Below, piece after piece: positions 10,453 to 20,365 of a stretch of DNA of 64,000 bases. The notes beneath the pieces were generated by a model. That model did not search any database, had not been told where the DNA came from, and was given only the letters and a program-made list of their open reading frames with translations. Origin of the DNA: Symbiodinium natans (Eukaryota; Sar; Dinophyceae; Suessiales; Symbiodiniaceae); the NCBI GenBank assembly GCA_905221605.1, contig CAJNDS010000746.1, positions 1 through 64,000 on the forward strand. Direction: 5' to 3'. A program made the position numbers and the translations under genes. Numbering within the stretch: position 1 is the first letter of the stretch; each line of letters opens with the position of its first letter.

Positions 10453-10556
10453 GAAGGGGGGAGGCCGTGCACCCAAGCGCAGGCGCTACACCAAACTGCC
10501 AGAGGCGAATGCCACCCTGCGCATCAGCGGCTTGCGCGCCCCGGAGCTTTCTTCAA
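10450..10556 (+). CDS. Basic exon, unknown gene
   Basis: The frame gives KGGGRAPKRRRYTKLPEANA then TLRISGLRAPELSS. The KRRRY cluster is basic; the rest looks like a folded segment. It follows the family C element directly and is followed by CCCTAAA. No family was recognised. Confidence 0.4.
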
Positions 10557-10724
10557 CCCTAAACCCTAAACCTCATGAACCCTAAACCCTGAACCCGGAT
10601 GCCCCAAAGCAGTCGGACCTCGAATCCCCACCTGGCATGGCCACACTGTAACCCCAAACCCCCCAAAACCCAAGCCCTAAACCCGAAACCCTGTCGATGC
10701 CAAGTTGCTGCACTGTGTCTAGGT

Positions 10725-10815
10725 AGGCCCTTGGGACTTTATATTTTCCCTTATTTTGGGTTTAAGAGGATCATATTCAGGAATTATTTTTCAGAGGGCT
10801 TTAGGGGCCAGCCTA
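10725..10815. repeat. Introner-like family L, copy 1
   Basis: CTAGGTAGGCCCTTGGGAC at left and GGGCCAGCCTACC at right, with the family core TTGGGTTTAAGAGGATCATA and TTTTTCAGAGGG. It is bounded by GTAGG, so it could act as a complete intron. Confidence 0.65.
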
Positions 10816-10911
10816 CCTTTGGGGTAGAGCTACTTCAGGGCAGGTTTTTGGGCTTACTTGTGATGAGGCTCGGGGTTTGGGGTTTGGGAGTCGGGCTTGG
10901 TTAAAAACCCT

Positions 10912-11004
10912 ACCTGGGACTCTATTTACCTACAGTTTAGTAGTAACTACCCCTTAATGAAGAGGTGTAATAAATAAAAACTGTAGGTAAAGAGGGTCCC
11001 AGGT
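10912..11004. repeat. Hairpin element (family K, single copy)
   Basis: CCTGGGACTCTATTTACCTA and CAGTTT pair with AAACTGTAGGTAAAGAGGGTCCCAGG across a short A/T-rich loop. Inverted arms of about 30 bases with few mismatches. Confidence 0.7.
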
Positions 11005-11097
11005 AAACCTGAATCCTGAACCCTAAACCGTTCTTGTTGCTGGCTTTAGGCTCAAGGGCTTTTCAGGGTGGAGGCTTCCAATTGCGAGTCAAAGCCG

Positions 11098-11440
11098 CCC
11101 AGGCATAGCCATTGTCTCGATCTGCGCGTACCCTCCGGGTCATCCACTGATCTTACGGAACATCACCCCAGAGAACCGCAAAGCCTATGGCAACCACCAT
11201 GGCTACGAAGTGCCCTTGCTGCAAGAAAGGCTGGCGAGTCCTCAACGAAGAGTAGGGAAGCTGGCTTTCTGAAGGGACTATAGACCTTCGCCTTCCTTCA
11301 CCTTCCTTGTTCCCACAAAGTGCCGTGAGGTCTTCGTGCATTACGAGCACCCCATGCCCGACAAGGGCGTGCACATTCAGCATTCAAAGCTTCAGCTGGT
11401 GGCAGACTACCTGCGCACTGGCCTCTACGCGCCATGGCGG
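11098..11440 (+). CDS. Possible GT34-like glycosyltransferase fragment, two exons
   Basis: Exon 1 (about 11102-11226) gives GIAIVSICAYPPGHPLILRN, then ITPENRKAYGNHHGYEV. The NR-x-Y-x-x-x-HGYEV element is like that of the GMA12/MNN10 galactosyl- and mannosyltransferases (GT34), where it follows the first beta strand. Exon 2 (about 11321-11440) gives CREVFVHYEHPMPDKGVHIQ then HSKLQLVADYLRTG; the SKLQLVADYL part could be the helix after the W-x-K motif. The DxD metal site is not in view, so the gene is partial or continues in exons I did not find. Family call is tentative. Confidence 0.35.
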
Positions 11441-11824
11441 TTCTGTGGAAGAACTTACCCCTTGAAAAAACCGTTGCATGAACCCTGCTTCCTGCAGCCC
11501 TTAACAGCAAATATGAGTAAACTAATACATAATAATAGCGCATATTTCTAGCATCCCCGAACTATTGCAACGCCTGTTTGCAGTTTTGTTCGCTGTACCG
11601 TAAAAGTCAGCTTCGAGAGGCCTTGCGAGTGAGCTGTCTTTGTGGAGCCAGCTTCTCCCACCCAGAACCCTTGGGAGGATCCAAAACGTAGGTCCCATTA
11701 AAGGGTTAGCAAGAATGGCCCAATAGTATATAGTATAGGGTGCTAGTTGGGTTCTCTACTTTTTGGATCTTCCCAGGGTCCCTAAACCCTAAGCCCGAGA
11801 CCCTAAACCCGAAAACCTTAAAAC

Positions 11825-11916
11825 CCTAAACCCTAAACCCTAAACCCTAAACCCTAAACCCTAAACCCTAAACCCTAAACCCTAAACCCTAAACCCTAAA
11901 CCCTAAACCCTAAACC
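11825..11916. repeat. Long perfect CCCTAAA tract
   Basis: About 13 head-to-tail units with almost no variation, bordered at left by variant units (CCCGAGA, CCCGAAAA). It is typical of the many interstitial tracts of this window. Confidence 0.9.
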
Positions 11917-12003
11917 TTGTCCGAGGATTGGGTCGCATGGTTCGACTGCGACTCCATTATCATGAACTTGAACCGCACCTCCTCGGCTCAGAAACTACTA
12001 TTT

Positions 12004-12116
12004 CTAGGATGCCCAGTAGTGCCCTTATTCCCTTTCTGGGGGGTTTAGGTTCCCGTATAAACCCCTTTAAGCAAAAAGGGGCACCCTTTTTAAGCCTAGG
12101 TTACTGGTCAGCCTAG
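12004..12116. repeat. MITE-like family D, copy 2
   Basis: CTAGGATGCCCAGTAGTGCC to TTACTGGTCAGCCTAG, nearly identical to copy 1 (8717-8832). The close match over about 110 bp points to recent spread. Confidence 0.75.
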
Positions 12117-12360
12117 ATTTGCTTAAGAACCCCTCCAAAAGAAAACAAAAAAAAACATACATCCCCTTTATTACCCTTCTGAGGAAGAATATAGTTTCAT
12201 TTTCTTTTTTGGGTGGGGAAGGGTTCTTAGGGGTTCTTAAGCAAATCGTAGATAAAGGCTCTCAGTCTCTTGTATCTTTTGTCCACTTCTGTTCACTCAA
12301 TTGCCTTGACCTTTGTCGGATTCTGCCCATAATCTTCGGCCTCCCCCAGAATGAACAACT

Positions 12361-12546
12361 GGGGGTTTCCGAAAATAGGGGTGCCTTTTTTGGGGTTCCT
12401 TCCCCTTCAAGGGGATTCTATTTTCTATTTTGGGGTCTAAAAGGGGTACCCCTATTTGGGGGTTTACGAACATAAGGGACCCAAATATAGAGTAGGATCC
12501 CCTTGTAATGAGGACCCAATAAGGTACCCCGAATTTCGGAAGTCCC
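12361..12546. repeat. MITE-like family E, full copy
   Basis: The left end GGGGGTTTCCGAAAATAGGGG is inverse to the right end TACCCCGAATTTCGGAAGTCCC. The inner segment holds a second pair, GGGGTACCCC and TTTGGGGGTT. The element is about 185 bp. Confidence 0.7.
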
Positions 12547-12616
12547 ATTTTGGGAGATGCACAACTCACCCTAAACCCTAAACCCTAAACCCTAAACCCT
12601 AAACCCTAAACCCACC

Positions 12617-12720
12617 AGGCACCCTGGACTCTGTGATCCACCGCTATGCGCGGCGAGCCCTGCGGCTGGCACAGAAGCCCACGCGCTCGAAGACCGCCAA
12701 GAGGCCCATGAGCTCGTTCA
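12617..12720 (+). CDS. Basic exon, unknown gene
   Basis: After ACCAG|G the frame gives GTLDSVIHRYARRALRLAQK then PTRSKTAKRPMSSFR. Upstream is CCCTAAA; downstream the exon runs into GGGTTTAGGG, which offers GTTTAG as donor. The Arg/Lys-rich helix could be a nucleic-acid- or membrane-proximal segment. No family was recognised. Confidence 0.5.
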
Positions 12721-12770
12721 GGGTTTAGGGTTTAGGGTTTAGGGTTCCAGCTTGCGAGCTTCAACATCCT

Positions 12771-12878
12771 TAGAGACGACGTGACCCCTAACAGGGTTTA
12801 AGGTCCATATACCTTAATGGGGGTTACAGTAGTCTTGGGTACATGACCTAAATGTTTGGGTTCATTTCGTCCTCGAGG
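12771..12878. repeat. MITE-like family C copy
   Basis: GACGACGTGACCCCTAACAGGG then AAGGTCCATATACCTTAATGG at left, GGGTTCATTTCGTCCTCGAGG at right. Confidence 0.65.
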
Positions 12879-12963
12879 AACTAACGGCTAACGCCTTATC
12901 CCGTCATCCCATGCTCGCGAACCAGGGTTAAGCTTACCGGGCTCGTTATTTGTTGTTGGGGGG

Positions 12964-13058
12964 GTTAGGGTTTAGGGTTTAGGGTTTAGGGTTTAGGGTT
13001 TAGGGTTTAGGGTTTAGGGTTTAGGGTTTAGGGTTTAGGGTTTAGGGTTTAGGGTTTA
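12964..13058. repeat. Long perfect TTTAGGG tract
   Basis: About 13 uninterrupted units. Exon-like sequence (about 13078) follows within 25 bases. Confidence 0.9.
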
Positions 13059-13077
13059 TAAGGGCTTACTGCGGCCA

Positions 13078-13155
13078 AGCAAGTTGCATGGAGTCCATCT
13101 CTTTGCGGCGAAAAGCACCAGGTTGACGATTGGGCTGGGGCCCGCCTTCCTACGC
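13078..13155 (+). CDS. Possible short exon, unknown gene
   Basis: The frame KLHGVHLFAAKSTRLTIGLG then PAFLR is open and unlike tract translation. It lies between a long TTTAGGG tract and the duplicated ATGCACCCCCATGGAACC site. Confidence 0.35.
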
Positions 13156-13169
13156 ATACTTCTTCTTAC

Positions 13170-13261
13170 ATGCACCCCCATGGAACCGGTTTAGGGTGTA
13201 GGGTTCAGGGTTTAGCGTTTAGGGGTTAGGGTTTAGGGTTAGGGATGCACCCCCATGGAAC
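13170..13261. repeat. Tract flanked by an exact 18-bp direct repeat
   Basis: ATGCACCCCCATGGAACC at 13170-13187 is repeated exactly at 13244-13261. The 56 bases between are degenerate TTTAGGG units. This is what a tract insertion with target duplication would leave. Confidence 0.85.
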
Positions 13262-13293
13262 CCTGCTAACCCCAACCCTACAAACCCTCCCCG

Positions 13294-13395
13294 AGCGGAC
13301 TAAATGAACCCTAAAATTGGTGTCATATACCCTATACCACTACTATATACCCCTGCGAAGGTCTAGGGACCATAGGGTTCATTTTGTCCCCAAGG
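13294..13395. repeat. MITE-like family C copy
   Basis: GACTAAATGAACCCTAAAAT at left, AGGGTTCATTTTGTCCCCAAGG at right, with CATATACCC and TACTACTATA inside. Confidence 0.65.
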
Positions 13396-13409
13396 CCTAC
13401 ACCCGCCCC

Positions 13410-13508
13410 TCTAACTGTACTTATCAACCCCCTAAGTCCCCTAAGTAGGTGATAAGTAGACTTATTATAAGTGGGGTTATAAATGCCCATGAACCTCCAA
13501 GTAGGGAT
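13410..13508. repeat. MITE-like family B, partial
   Basis: Starts inside the family (TGTACTTATCAACCCCCTAAG) and keeps the right end CCCATGAACCTCCAAGTA. It adjoins the family C copy. Confidence 0.6.
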
Positions 13509-13984
13509 CCGCCCCTTCAACCCGGGAGTTGTGTTTTTCTTGGTCCCAGGCCCAGCGAGGGCCGGGAAGGGCCGGACGAGCAGCAGGTCACTGTGGATTC
13601 CTTCCCGGCATTGAGTCTTTAGGGTTTAGGGTTTAACTTAGGGTTTAGGGTTTAGGGTTTAGGGTTTCAATGCAGGTAGGTGGGTGTCCGGCAGGCAGCC
13701 ATGTCCAGCTTCAAAAAGGGTTCAGGGTACAGGGTGTGTGGGGATGTCGGGTAGCACCAACTCCCGGCGAAGTGGCAAGCCTATTTAAAAAAAGGGTGTG
13801 GGGAGTCCAGCCTGTGCGAGCAGTAGTATGATGTCGCTTGCAGCGCACTTCATCAAACTTCCCATCCAGCATTCATTTCCAAATGTCAAGTCACTAGCTT
13901 GTTTCTGAGCTTTGGCTGACGAGTTTTCCGAAGGTTGTCCATAGCATAATCCTGGTTGAGTCGATGCCGTCCAGATACAAGAGG

Positions 13985-14096
13985 GTATTTCCCAAAAAAA
14001 GGGGTACCCCCTTTAATGCACCAAATAGAATGGAATCCCCTTAAAGGGGACCCCCCCCAAAAAAAAAAGGGTACACCCTATTTTAGGAAACTCCAA
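13985..14096. repeat. MITE-like family E copy
   Basis: CCCAAAAAAAGGGGTACCCC at left, ACCCTATTTTAGGAAACTCC at right, and an AATCCCCTTAAAGGGGAC inner palindrome. Confidence 0.55.
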
Positions 14097-14191
14097 GAAG
14101 CTTTAAGTTTTGGGGTTTGGAGTTGCTGCCGTGCTTGCATGTGCTAAAGACCTTGGGAGACTTCCCCAGGAAGTGAAGTTGTTAAACGGCC

Positions 14192-14281
14192 TTTAGGGTT
14201 TAGGGTTTAGGGTTTAGGGTTTAGGGTTTAGGGTTTAGGGTTTAGGGTTTAGGGTTTAGGGTTTAGGGTTTAGGGTTTAGC
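14192..14281. repeat. Long perfect TTTAGGG tract
   Basis: About 12 uninterrupted units between unique islands. Confidence 0.9.
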
Positions 14282-14459
14282 TGCAGAGCCTACATACCCA
14301 GAGCGCCGAATAACACCCTTTAAGAACGGAAGATGCCTGCTTCATAAGACCTGAATTCTTAAGTCTTAATGTAACCCAGCCCTAAAAACCCAACAACCCT
14401 AGGCCCTGAGCCCTAAATCCCCTCAATGTATGTTCCTTAACTAAGGGGCAAGGGGCCCT

Positions 14460-15062
14460 AAGGACCAGAGCACCTATGACGGAACCTTCCATGCGGAAGA
14501 GGAGCTGCACATCCCTGCCGGGATTGCTGGCTTGGGGGTTCAGGGTTTAGGGTTTAGGGTTTAGGGTTTAGGGTTTAGGGTTCAGGGGTTGGGGTGTTCC
14601 GCCTGAGACTAACAGCCTTAACAGGGATTCTCGTACCCCCGAAGGACCGTTTGTTTAAGGGGGGAGCATCCCAAGTTCAGGGTTTAGGGGTTTAATGGTA
14701 TCCCTAAACCCTAAAGCCCAAACCCTAAACCCTAAACCCAAAAAGAATTCTTAGGGTTTTGGAATCAAGCCATCTGCCACACGCAGGAGCCATTTGAAGA
14801 TGAGGTCCTGGAGTCCTTCATCGGTCATGTACCTCGGAGCTTGATGAGTTCTACTATTACGCCACCCTAAACCCTAAACCCTAAACCCTAAACCCTAAAC
14901 CCTAAACTCCGAGACCTAGAAACATTCCCAGAACCCGAGACCCCCCCCCGAACCCACCCAGGGCTTTATGAGACCGAGGTCGGCAGCTGCAACTCCGACC
15001 AGGGCTGCATTCTGTCCAAGCGCATCCGGGTGAACCCCCGCACGAAGCTTTGGCCTGTCAAT
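14460..15062 (+). CDS. Unidentified gene, three exon-like islands
   Basis: Island 1 (14460-14531) gives DQSTYDGTFHAEEELHIPAG and ends at a TTTAGGG tract. Island 2 (14755-14868) gives FWNQAICHTQEPFEDEVLES then FIGHVPR; the adjacent frame continues as ELDEFYYYAT, so a one-base indel or an unseen boundary near 14843 is likely. Island 3 (about 14956-15062) gives LYETEVGSCNSDQGCILSKR then IRVNPRTKLWPVNQ and is followed by a (GT)n run. All three have coding-like composition on + and probably form one gene. I do not recognise the family. Confidence 0.5.
14588..14674. repeat. MITE-like family A, short copy
   Basis: GGGGTGTTCCGCCTGAGACTAAC at left, GTTTAAGGGGGGAGCATCCCAA at right. It lies in the intron between the first two islands of the 14.5-15.0 kb gene. 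Confidence 0.6.
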
Positions 15063-15071
15063 CAAGGGTGT

Positions 15072-15112
15072 CTCTCTGTGTGTGTGTGTGTGTGTGTGCG
15101 TGTCTCTGTGTG
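15072..15112. repeat. (GT)n microsatellite
   Basis: TGTGTG run of about 40 bases, slightly interrupted. It follows the exon-like island ending at 15062. Confidence 0.9.
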
Positions 15113-15279
15113 TGTGTTCTGTGACCATAGTTTGAGAACTTACCAGATTCGTATATACACACACACATAGACTTTGTTGAACGGGAAGAATGAAGTCTCC
15201 CAAACAAGGGCTGTAACAGTGGGACTCGCTGGCAGGCGGTTTAGGTTTAGGAGAGCTTCGGGCGTTTGTGACTCCATAT

Positions 15280-15460
15280 TACATATGGCCATGTATGTAT
15301 GTATATATATATATACACAAATGTACATATACACATGTCTAATTTTTTATCCAACTAGATTATTTTATATTTTTATATGGTCGAATATGTATCTGCATAT
15401 GTATATATAGTTATTGTTGAAGTAATGATATTTATTTATTTATTTATTTACTTTTTGAAG
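15280..15460. other. A/T-rich segment without visible gene
   Basis: Unusually A/T-rich for this window: ATGTATGTATATATATATAT, then a TTTATTTA run near 15430-15450. Similar A/T-rich patches occur near 36190, 40870 and 48280. No open frame looks coding. It may be transposon-derived. Confidence 0.5.
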
Positions 15461-15478
15461 TATTCATGACGGTTTGGG

Positions 15479-15838
15479 GTCTGAAGGTCTTAGCGTTGCA
15501 TTCGGTGCTGGAAGAGGGAAGTCGGCATGTGAGCGGCGAGCCGTTAGCCGAAGACAAGCTTTATACAAGTGTGGGGGCCGGCTCTCATTCAAAGCCTGCC
15601 TTGGTCGTTTGTGTGTTGGGGGTTTAGGGTTTAGGGTTTAGGGTTTAGGGTTTAGGGTTTAGGCCTCCCTCCCCCGCTCCCGAACACACATGCCAGGTTG
15701 CTAAGTCAGCCCGCTCCGCTCAAGCGCCTTCTGTGAGGAAGTACGTGGCAACGCTGCGGGTCGCGCAGATAGACATGGAACAGAGCCTTTCCTGTGACAG
15801 TAGGGATGTGCGTCTCGGGCCCTATTCCATTGTTAGTT
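15479..15838 (+). CDS. Two exon-like islands, unknown gene
   Basis: Island 1 (15479-15575) gives LKVLALHSVLEEGSRHVSGE then PLAEDKLYTS. A TTTAGGG tract lies between. Island 2 (15682-15838) gives EHTCQVAKSARSAQAPSVRK, YVATLRVAQIDMEQS and ends ...GPYSIVS-stop at 15838. Both read well on +. They may continue the unidentified gene upstream. No family was recognised. Confidence 0.4.
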
Positions 15839-16754
15839 AGGAACATGCATGACAGTATCATGCTGATTGGGTTGGTTAGCAAGTCAAGAGTGTATCCTTA
15901 TTCTGCTAGCTGAGTTTCTGCTAGCTGATTTTAAGTTCCTCAGCAAGGATCTGGTTAGACGGAGGTGCGACCATCACCGTCATAACCAGGTTCCCTCACC
16001 GACATGTCTACCCAAACCCTCAACCCTAAACCCTTAACATCCTGTCCAACCCTCAACGCTATAAGCCCTCAATCCTAAACCCCGAAAAGGAGCAAGCGCT
16101 CTAAGCCCTACAAGTCCTATATGAACCCGAACGCCGAACACCTTCCATCTGTATATCCACGTGCCGCTAGCGGCACAGGAACAGCGAGAAGCTGTCCTTC
16201 ATCGTGCTTGGCGGTCAAAGCCTAGGCGCTGGGGGCTTGAGCTTGAAATTTTGCGTTTTTGGTTTTATGACATCTGAGATTGGCATTCGGTGTGTACGCT
16301 TAGGGGTTTGGGGTGTAAGGTACAGGGGCGTTTAGGGTTTGGGTCTTGCGGGTTGTGGCTCATGGTCGTCCTGTGCAGCTTGGTGTGGCACCCTAAACCC
16401 TAAACCCTAAACCCTAAACACTAAACCCTAAACCCTAAACCCTAAACCGGTGGCCCCTTCAGACATGGTCGCTGCCTCGATCTTCGGGTCCTTTCGTTGT
16501 TTCTTTTTTTCTCTTTGGCGGTCCCCCCTCTTGCCCTAAACCCTAAACCCTAAATCCTAAACTGGTAGCCCCTGAAACATTTAGGAGTCTAGGGGTGCCA
16601 GTAAGCCCAAGCAGCCCGAAGCCCGGCGTTTTCGCCCCCGCCCAAAACATCTCGGAGTCTCTGAGAGATTGGGGGGGGGGCAAGTCAGCCCTGCTCCCCC
16701 ATTTTGACTCCTTTTGAGGGTTTACTTGGTCCAGGGTCCGTAAAACCCCTTTTA

Positions 16755-16857
16755 TAGATGTACTTATAAGCCCCCTAAAGTCCTCTAAGTAGGGGTGTAA
16801 GTTATAAGTAGACTTACTATTGGGGTTTCTAAGTACCCATGAACCTCCAAGTAGTGT
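16755..16857. repeat. MITE-like family B, partial
   Basis: TGTACTTATAAGCCCCCTAAAG at left, GTACCCATGAACCTCCAAGTAG at right. CAAGTAGTGTTT is duplicated just after the end (16850-16871). Confidence 0.6.
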
Positions 16858-16937
16858 TTCCAAGTAGTGTTTTTGTGTGGGCTTAGGGGGCCATGGCCTC
16901 CGTTTCTTTCTTTCCTTCTTTCTTTCTTTCCGCAGGC

Positions 16938-17035
16938 GAGTGCAACCCCCGACCAGAAAGCGACTTCGACTGTCGCCTGCATAGCTGCCGAGCTGGAGAC
17001 TGTTCAGTTCAGGGCAGGCGCAGGGCTTAAGTTGA
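16938..17035 (+). CDS. Cys-rich short exon, tentative
   Basis: After CGCAG|G the frame gives GECNPRPESDFDCRLHSCRA then GDCSVQGRRRA-stop. Five cysteines in about 25 residues suggest a secreted or metal-binding segment, but another frame (ASATPDQKATSTVACIAAEL) is also open, so the choice is uncertain. Confidence 0.3.
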
Positions 17036-17304
17036 AACAAGGGGTTTATGTGTGTACATGTTTTTTTTCCATACGGATCATTGCTATTATATTTCTGATG
17101 TTCCTTCTGGTTTCAAAACATGGGCCGGGAGGACCCCACCCCCGGCCGCCCCCCCCCCCCCCCCCTAACCCCCCTACCCCTAAACCTAACCTAAACCCTA
17201 AACCCTAACCCTAAACCCTAAACCCTAAAAACCCTAACCCACCCTAAACCCTAAACCCTAAACCCTAAACCCTAAACCCTAAAACCCCCCCCCCCCCCCC
17301 CCAA

Positions 17305-17411
17305 CATGGAGCCTCGAGGTTGTTTCACCGATGTGGAGGTCCCCCAGGCCGCCGTCGCCACAGGCGTCGTCACGCTCGAAGCCCAGGCGCTGCTGCCGGG
17401 CAGCGGCTGAA
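17305..17411 (+). CDS. Short exon ending in a stop, unknown gene
   Basis: From an ATG at about 17306, MEPRGCFTDVEVPQAAVATG then VVTLEAQALLPGSG-stop. A CCCTAAA tract and a C-run lie immediately upstream. It could be a last exon whose ATG is incidental. The Val/Ala-rich composition gives no family. Confidence 0.4.
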
Positions 17412-17465
17412 GATTATAGGGTTCTTAATAACCCTAAACCCTAAACCCTAAACCCTAAAACCCTA

Positions 17466-17600
17466 AACCCTAAGGGAGATTCAAGGGGGGGTATATTAAC
17501 CCAAGGTTCCCTAGTGCTTTTCAAAGGCTCCCGAAGCTTCCCTGAGGTTCCCTATAGGTACCTACCCTCGAACCCCCTTCCATGAGAACCCTATAAGAAG
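17466..17600. repeat. Dispersed element family M, inverted copy
   Basis: AAGGTTCCCTAGTGCTTTTC, GCTTCCCTGAGGTTCCC and GGTACCTACC are the reverse complement of the 193-365 copy. Confidence 0.55.
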
Positions 17601-17848
17601 ACAAGCAAGGGGTTACGTCAGCGTGTCCGGTAGTAAAGGTCTACGAACCCGAAACCATCAACAGGCTGATTCAGAGCATGAAATACTCCCTTCCTTTCTT
17701 CTTAAGGGATAGCGCTTGAGAAGGCTTTCGAGTTTGAAAGTCCAGCATTTGTGGTTGAGTGCGGGGTGAAGATTCGCAAGGGTCTTTGGGAGTTTGGGGC
17801 TTTATAGCGCAATGTTCGGCATTTTGCTTCTCTGCACTATACTTTGGG

Positions 17849-17945
17849 GGGACGACATGAAACCTAACAGGGTTTATGGCCTTGATACCTCGATAGGAGC
17901 GATAGTAGTTTTGGGTAATTCTATGACCTTTTTTAGGGGGTCATA
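17849..17945. repeat. MITE-like family C, partial
   Basis: GGGACGACATGAAACCTAACAGGG then CGATAGTAGTTTTGGG. The right end is lost. Confidence 0.5.
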
Positions 17946-18059
17946 CAGCCCCAGTAGAGACCCTGCAAGCACACGTGCTGCGGATGCTTGGAGTTCCTGG
18001 ATCTTATGTTACTGGCTTGTCCGAGCATGAGCATTTGGACCCTCTGGAACGCGTTTAGG

Positions 18060-18540
18060 GTTTAGGGTTTAGGGTTTAGGGTTTAGAGTTTAGGGCGCCC
18101 TTAACCTGCCCTGAGCTTTGCCAGGCTGTTCGCACTCACAACGACGCTTGGACCTTCCTGGAGATACCCTCAAGCCCGTAGTAGGGCATTGGGGGAATTG
18201 TGTATCCCCCTATTCTTGATTTGAAGGGACGATGCGGGGTGCCTAGTTCTCTAGAGTAAGCTCCGTACCCATAGCAAAGCAAGGGACATGCACCTTGATC
18301 ATTCCTGTTTGAAGGAAATTGTAGCTTCCAATAGGCTTGATTAGTCTAGAGTCTACAGCGTGCAGCATTCCGATTGACCTGGAAACTTAGATTTGGTGGC
18401 TTTAGGCTCCAGACTAAGGGCCGATTCTTCCCTTGCGGTCTATTTTGGTCAGGGTGTTGTTCTAGGCCCGCATGTAGGTTGCCCCGTCACGAGCAAAGGG
18501 AGTAAGCGATTCAGGGTTTGTGACGGCGGCAACTTCCCAA
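18060..18540. other. No gene seen
   Basis: Unique sequence between tracts. No frame gives a convincing exon; short open stretches on both strands have no preferred composition. A small inverted pair (GTAGTAGGGCATTGGGG near 18180) is weak. Confidence 0.5.
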
Positions 18541-18543
18541 AAC

Positions 18544-18845
18544 AGGACCCTAAACCCTAAACCCTAAACCCTAAACCCTAAACCCTAAACCCTAAACCCT
18601 AAACCCTAAACCCTAAACCCTAAACCCTAAACCCTAACGGCATCATGAGTCCCCACCACCCAAGGATTGCCACTGCAGCCGCATCCACGGCATCTGTTAT
18701 TCAGCGGCGCTCGCTGCATATGAGGCGGGGAGCTCCTTTGGCCCTAACCCTAAACCCTAAACCCTAAACCCTAAACCCTAAACCCTAAACCCTAAACCCT
18801 AAACCCTAAACCCTAAACCCTAAACCCTAAACCCTAAACCCTTGC
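18544..18845. repeat. Two long CCCTAAA tracts around one unique island
   Basis: 18547-18634 and 18744-18841 are nearly perfect tracts. The island between (18636-18742) has an open + frame (GIMSPHHPRIATAAASTASV) that could be an exon, at low confidence. Confidence 0.75.
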
Positions 18846-18849
18846 CATA

Positions 18850-18936
18850 TGCAAACAGAACCCGATACTACTATAACCCCCGTTAAGGTCTTTGGACCAT
18901 AAGCCGTTTTGGGGTTCATGTCGTTCCCAAAGGAAG
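18850..18936. repeat. MITE-like family C, partial
   Basis: CCCGATACTACTATAACCCCCG, then the right end TTGGGGTTCATGTCGTTCCCAAAGG. The left end appears to have been replaced by the CCCTAAA tract. Confidence 0.5.
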
Positions 18937-19540
18937 ACGAGTGTGACCAGAAACCACGCCCAGCCAACCCTCCAGGGCCAACGACACAGAAAATGACAAG
19001 CCAAACGGAATGAGAGACCGAGACATCATGAGAAATAAAATCACAAACAAGAAAACGGCAAAAAGATAATGCCAAGCGAACGACCACAAATGACAAGGGG
19101 GGCCTGGATTCCACCCCCCCGCACCCCCCCACCCCACCCCCCGGGTCACGCCCCTCCCCACAAGCCTGATACCAATGCCCCGACCTTGGGCTACAAATCC
19201 AGTTCAAGCCCAATACTTGACATGTAGCATACTCCCAGAACGTGGCTACAAATTGAAGTCAAGCCCGACACAGAAGCGTAGAGGCCATGGCAAAGAGGAG
19301 ACAAAACGAGATGACAAGTAGAAAGCACGACCATGAAGAATGACAACCACGAATGACCACAGCATGACACCAACATTTGCAAACGAGTTCATCTACTGCA
19401 TGATCCTCAAGGATTCTTGACCTGAGTTCTCTTCTGGCACTGCCCGCCCAGGATGGACCATACTGGACCTTATAACCTCCATATTCAACCCTATACACAG
19501 CCTGTCTAAAGGGTTATAGGTAGAATAGCCCCCTAAAGCC
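18937..19540. other. Spacer with repeated ACGA/ATGACA words, no gene
   Basis: Long minus-strand open frames here are Val/Ser/Cys-rich and reflect base composition. Words such as AATGACAAG, ACGACCAC and GACAAGTAGAAAG recur with loose spacing, as in decayed tandem DNA. I see no exon on either strand. Confidence 0.45.
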
Positions 19541-19672
19541 CAAACCCGAAACCCTAAACCCCAAACCCCAAACCCCAAACCCTAAACCCCAAACCCTAAA
19601 CCCTAAACCCTAAACCCCAAACCCCAAACCCATCCTGGCCTGCTAACAGGAAGCCACAGAAGGAGAGAAGGT

Positions 19673-19890
19673 TACGGATCCACGAACCTGGGGCTTTTAC
19701 TTTGGCAGCGTTTTCGGAAGGGCCTTGAGATTCGCAGGTGTAAATCCTAGACCTGCAAAAGTAACCTTGAAGACTGTATGACGGATCCACGTCCCTGGGA
19801 CTTCTACTTTGGCAGGTTGTTGGGGCCTTGAGATACTCATGTATAAATCCTAGACCTGCAAAAGTGCCTTTGAATACTTTATAGGATACC
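19673..19890. repeat. Imperfect tandem duplication, period about 118 bp
   Basis: The unit from ACGGATCCACGAACCTGGGG to CTAGACCTGCAAAAGTAACC is repeated from ACGGATCCACGTCCCTGGGA to CTAGACCTGCAAAAGTGCC with scattered changes. No gene was recognised in it. Confidence 0.85.
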
Positions 19891-20064
19891 TCTAAACTCA
19901 AACCCTACACAATTATTGCAAAGAGCTTTTTGGGGGTTTGGCACGGGAGAGGCTCCCCCCAATTGAAGGACCAAAGACTTCCCCATACTTCCCACAACTT
20001 TGCGAAGAGATATGATCTAAGCGTAGTTATACCGTCCCTTGAATACTGGGGTTTAGGGTTGAGG

Positions 20065-20193
20065 GCCCCCTAAATGTGGTCCCTTCCTTACCTTGGGTTC
20101 TGAAGTATGGGCCCTTCGGTTTTATTGTGTATACCAGGGTATATTCGGGTTTATCCTGAAGGGGCCCATATGAAGGGGACCATGGAACTACTC
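20065..20193. repeat. MITE-like family G copy
   Basis: GGTCCCTTCCTTACCTTGGG and GAAGTATGGGCCCTT at left, AGGGGCCCATATGAAGGGGACC and ATGGAACTACTC at right. Confidence 0.65.
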
Positions 20194-20365
20194 AGCCCCG
20201 GTGTGGGGAATCATCGGTCCAGCATACGTTGCAGGGATTCAGGTGCACTTGCTGTACTCTAAACCTTATCGGGTTTAGGGGTTTAGGGGTTTTGGGGTTT
20301 TGGGGTTTAGGGTTTAGGGTTATAAAGCCTGAGCCCTAAACCCTGAAACCCTAACCCCCCAGAAG

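Noticed and set aside
16867-17208. 113-residue + frame with a Pro-rich end
   Set aside because: The end is a C run and CCCTAAA units; the start is a TTTC repeat. Only the middle (16938-17035) may be an exon, in another frame.
18916-19213. Long minus-strand frames as a membrane protein
   Set aside because: Val/Ser/Cys-rich composition follows from the purine-rich + strand, and two frames overlap with equal claims. No motif and no splice context.
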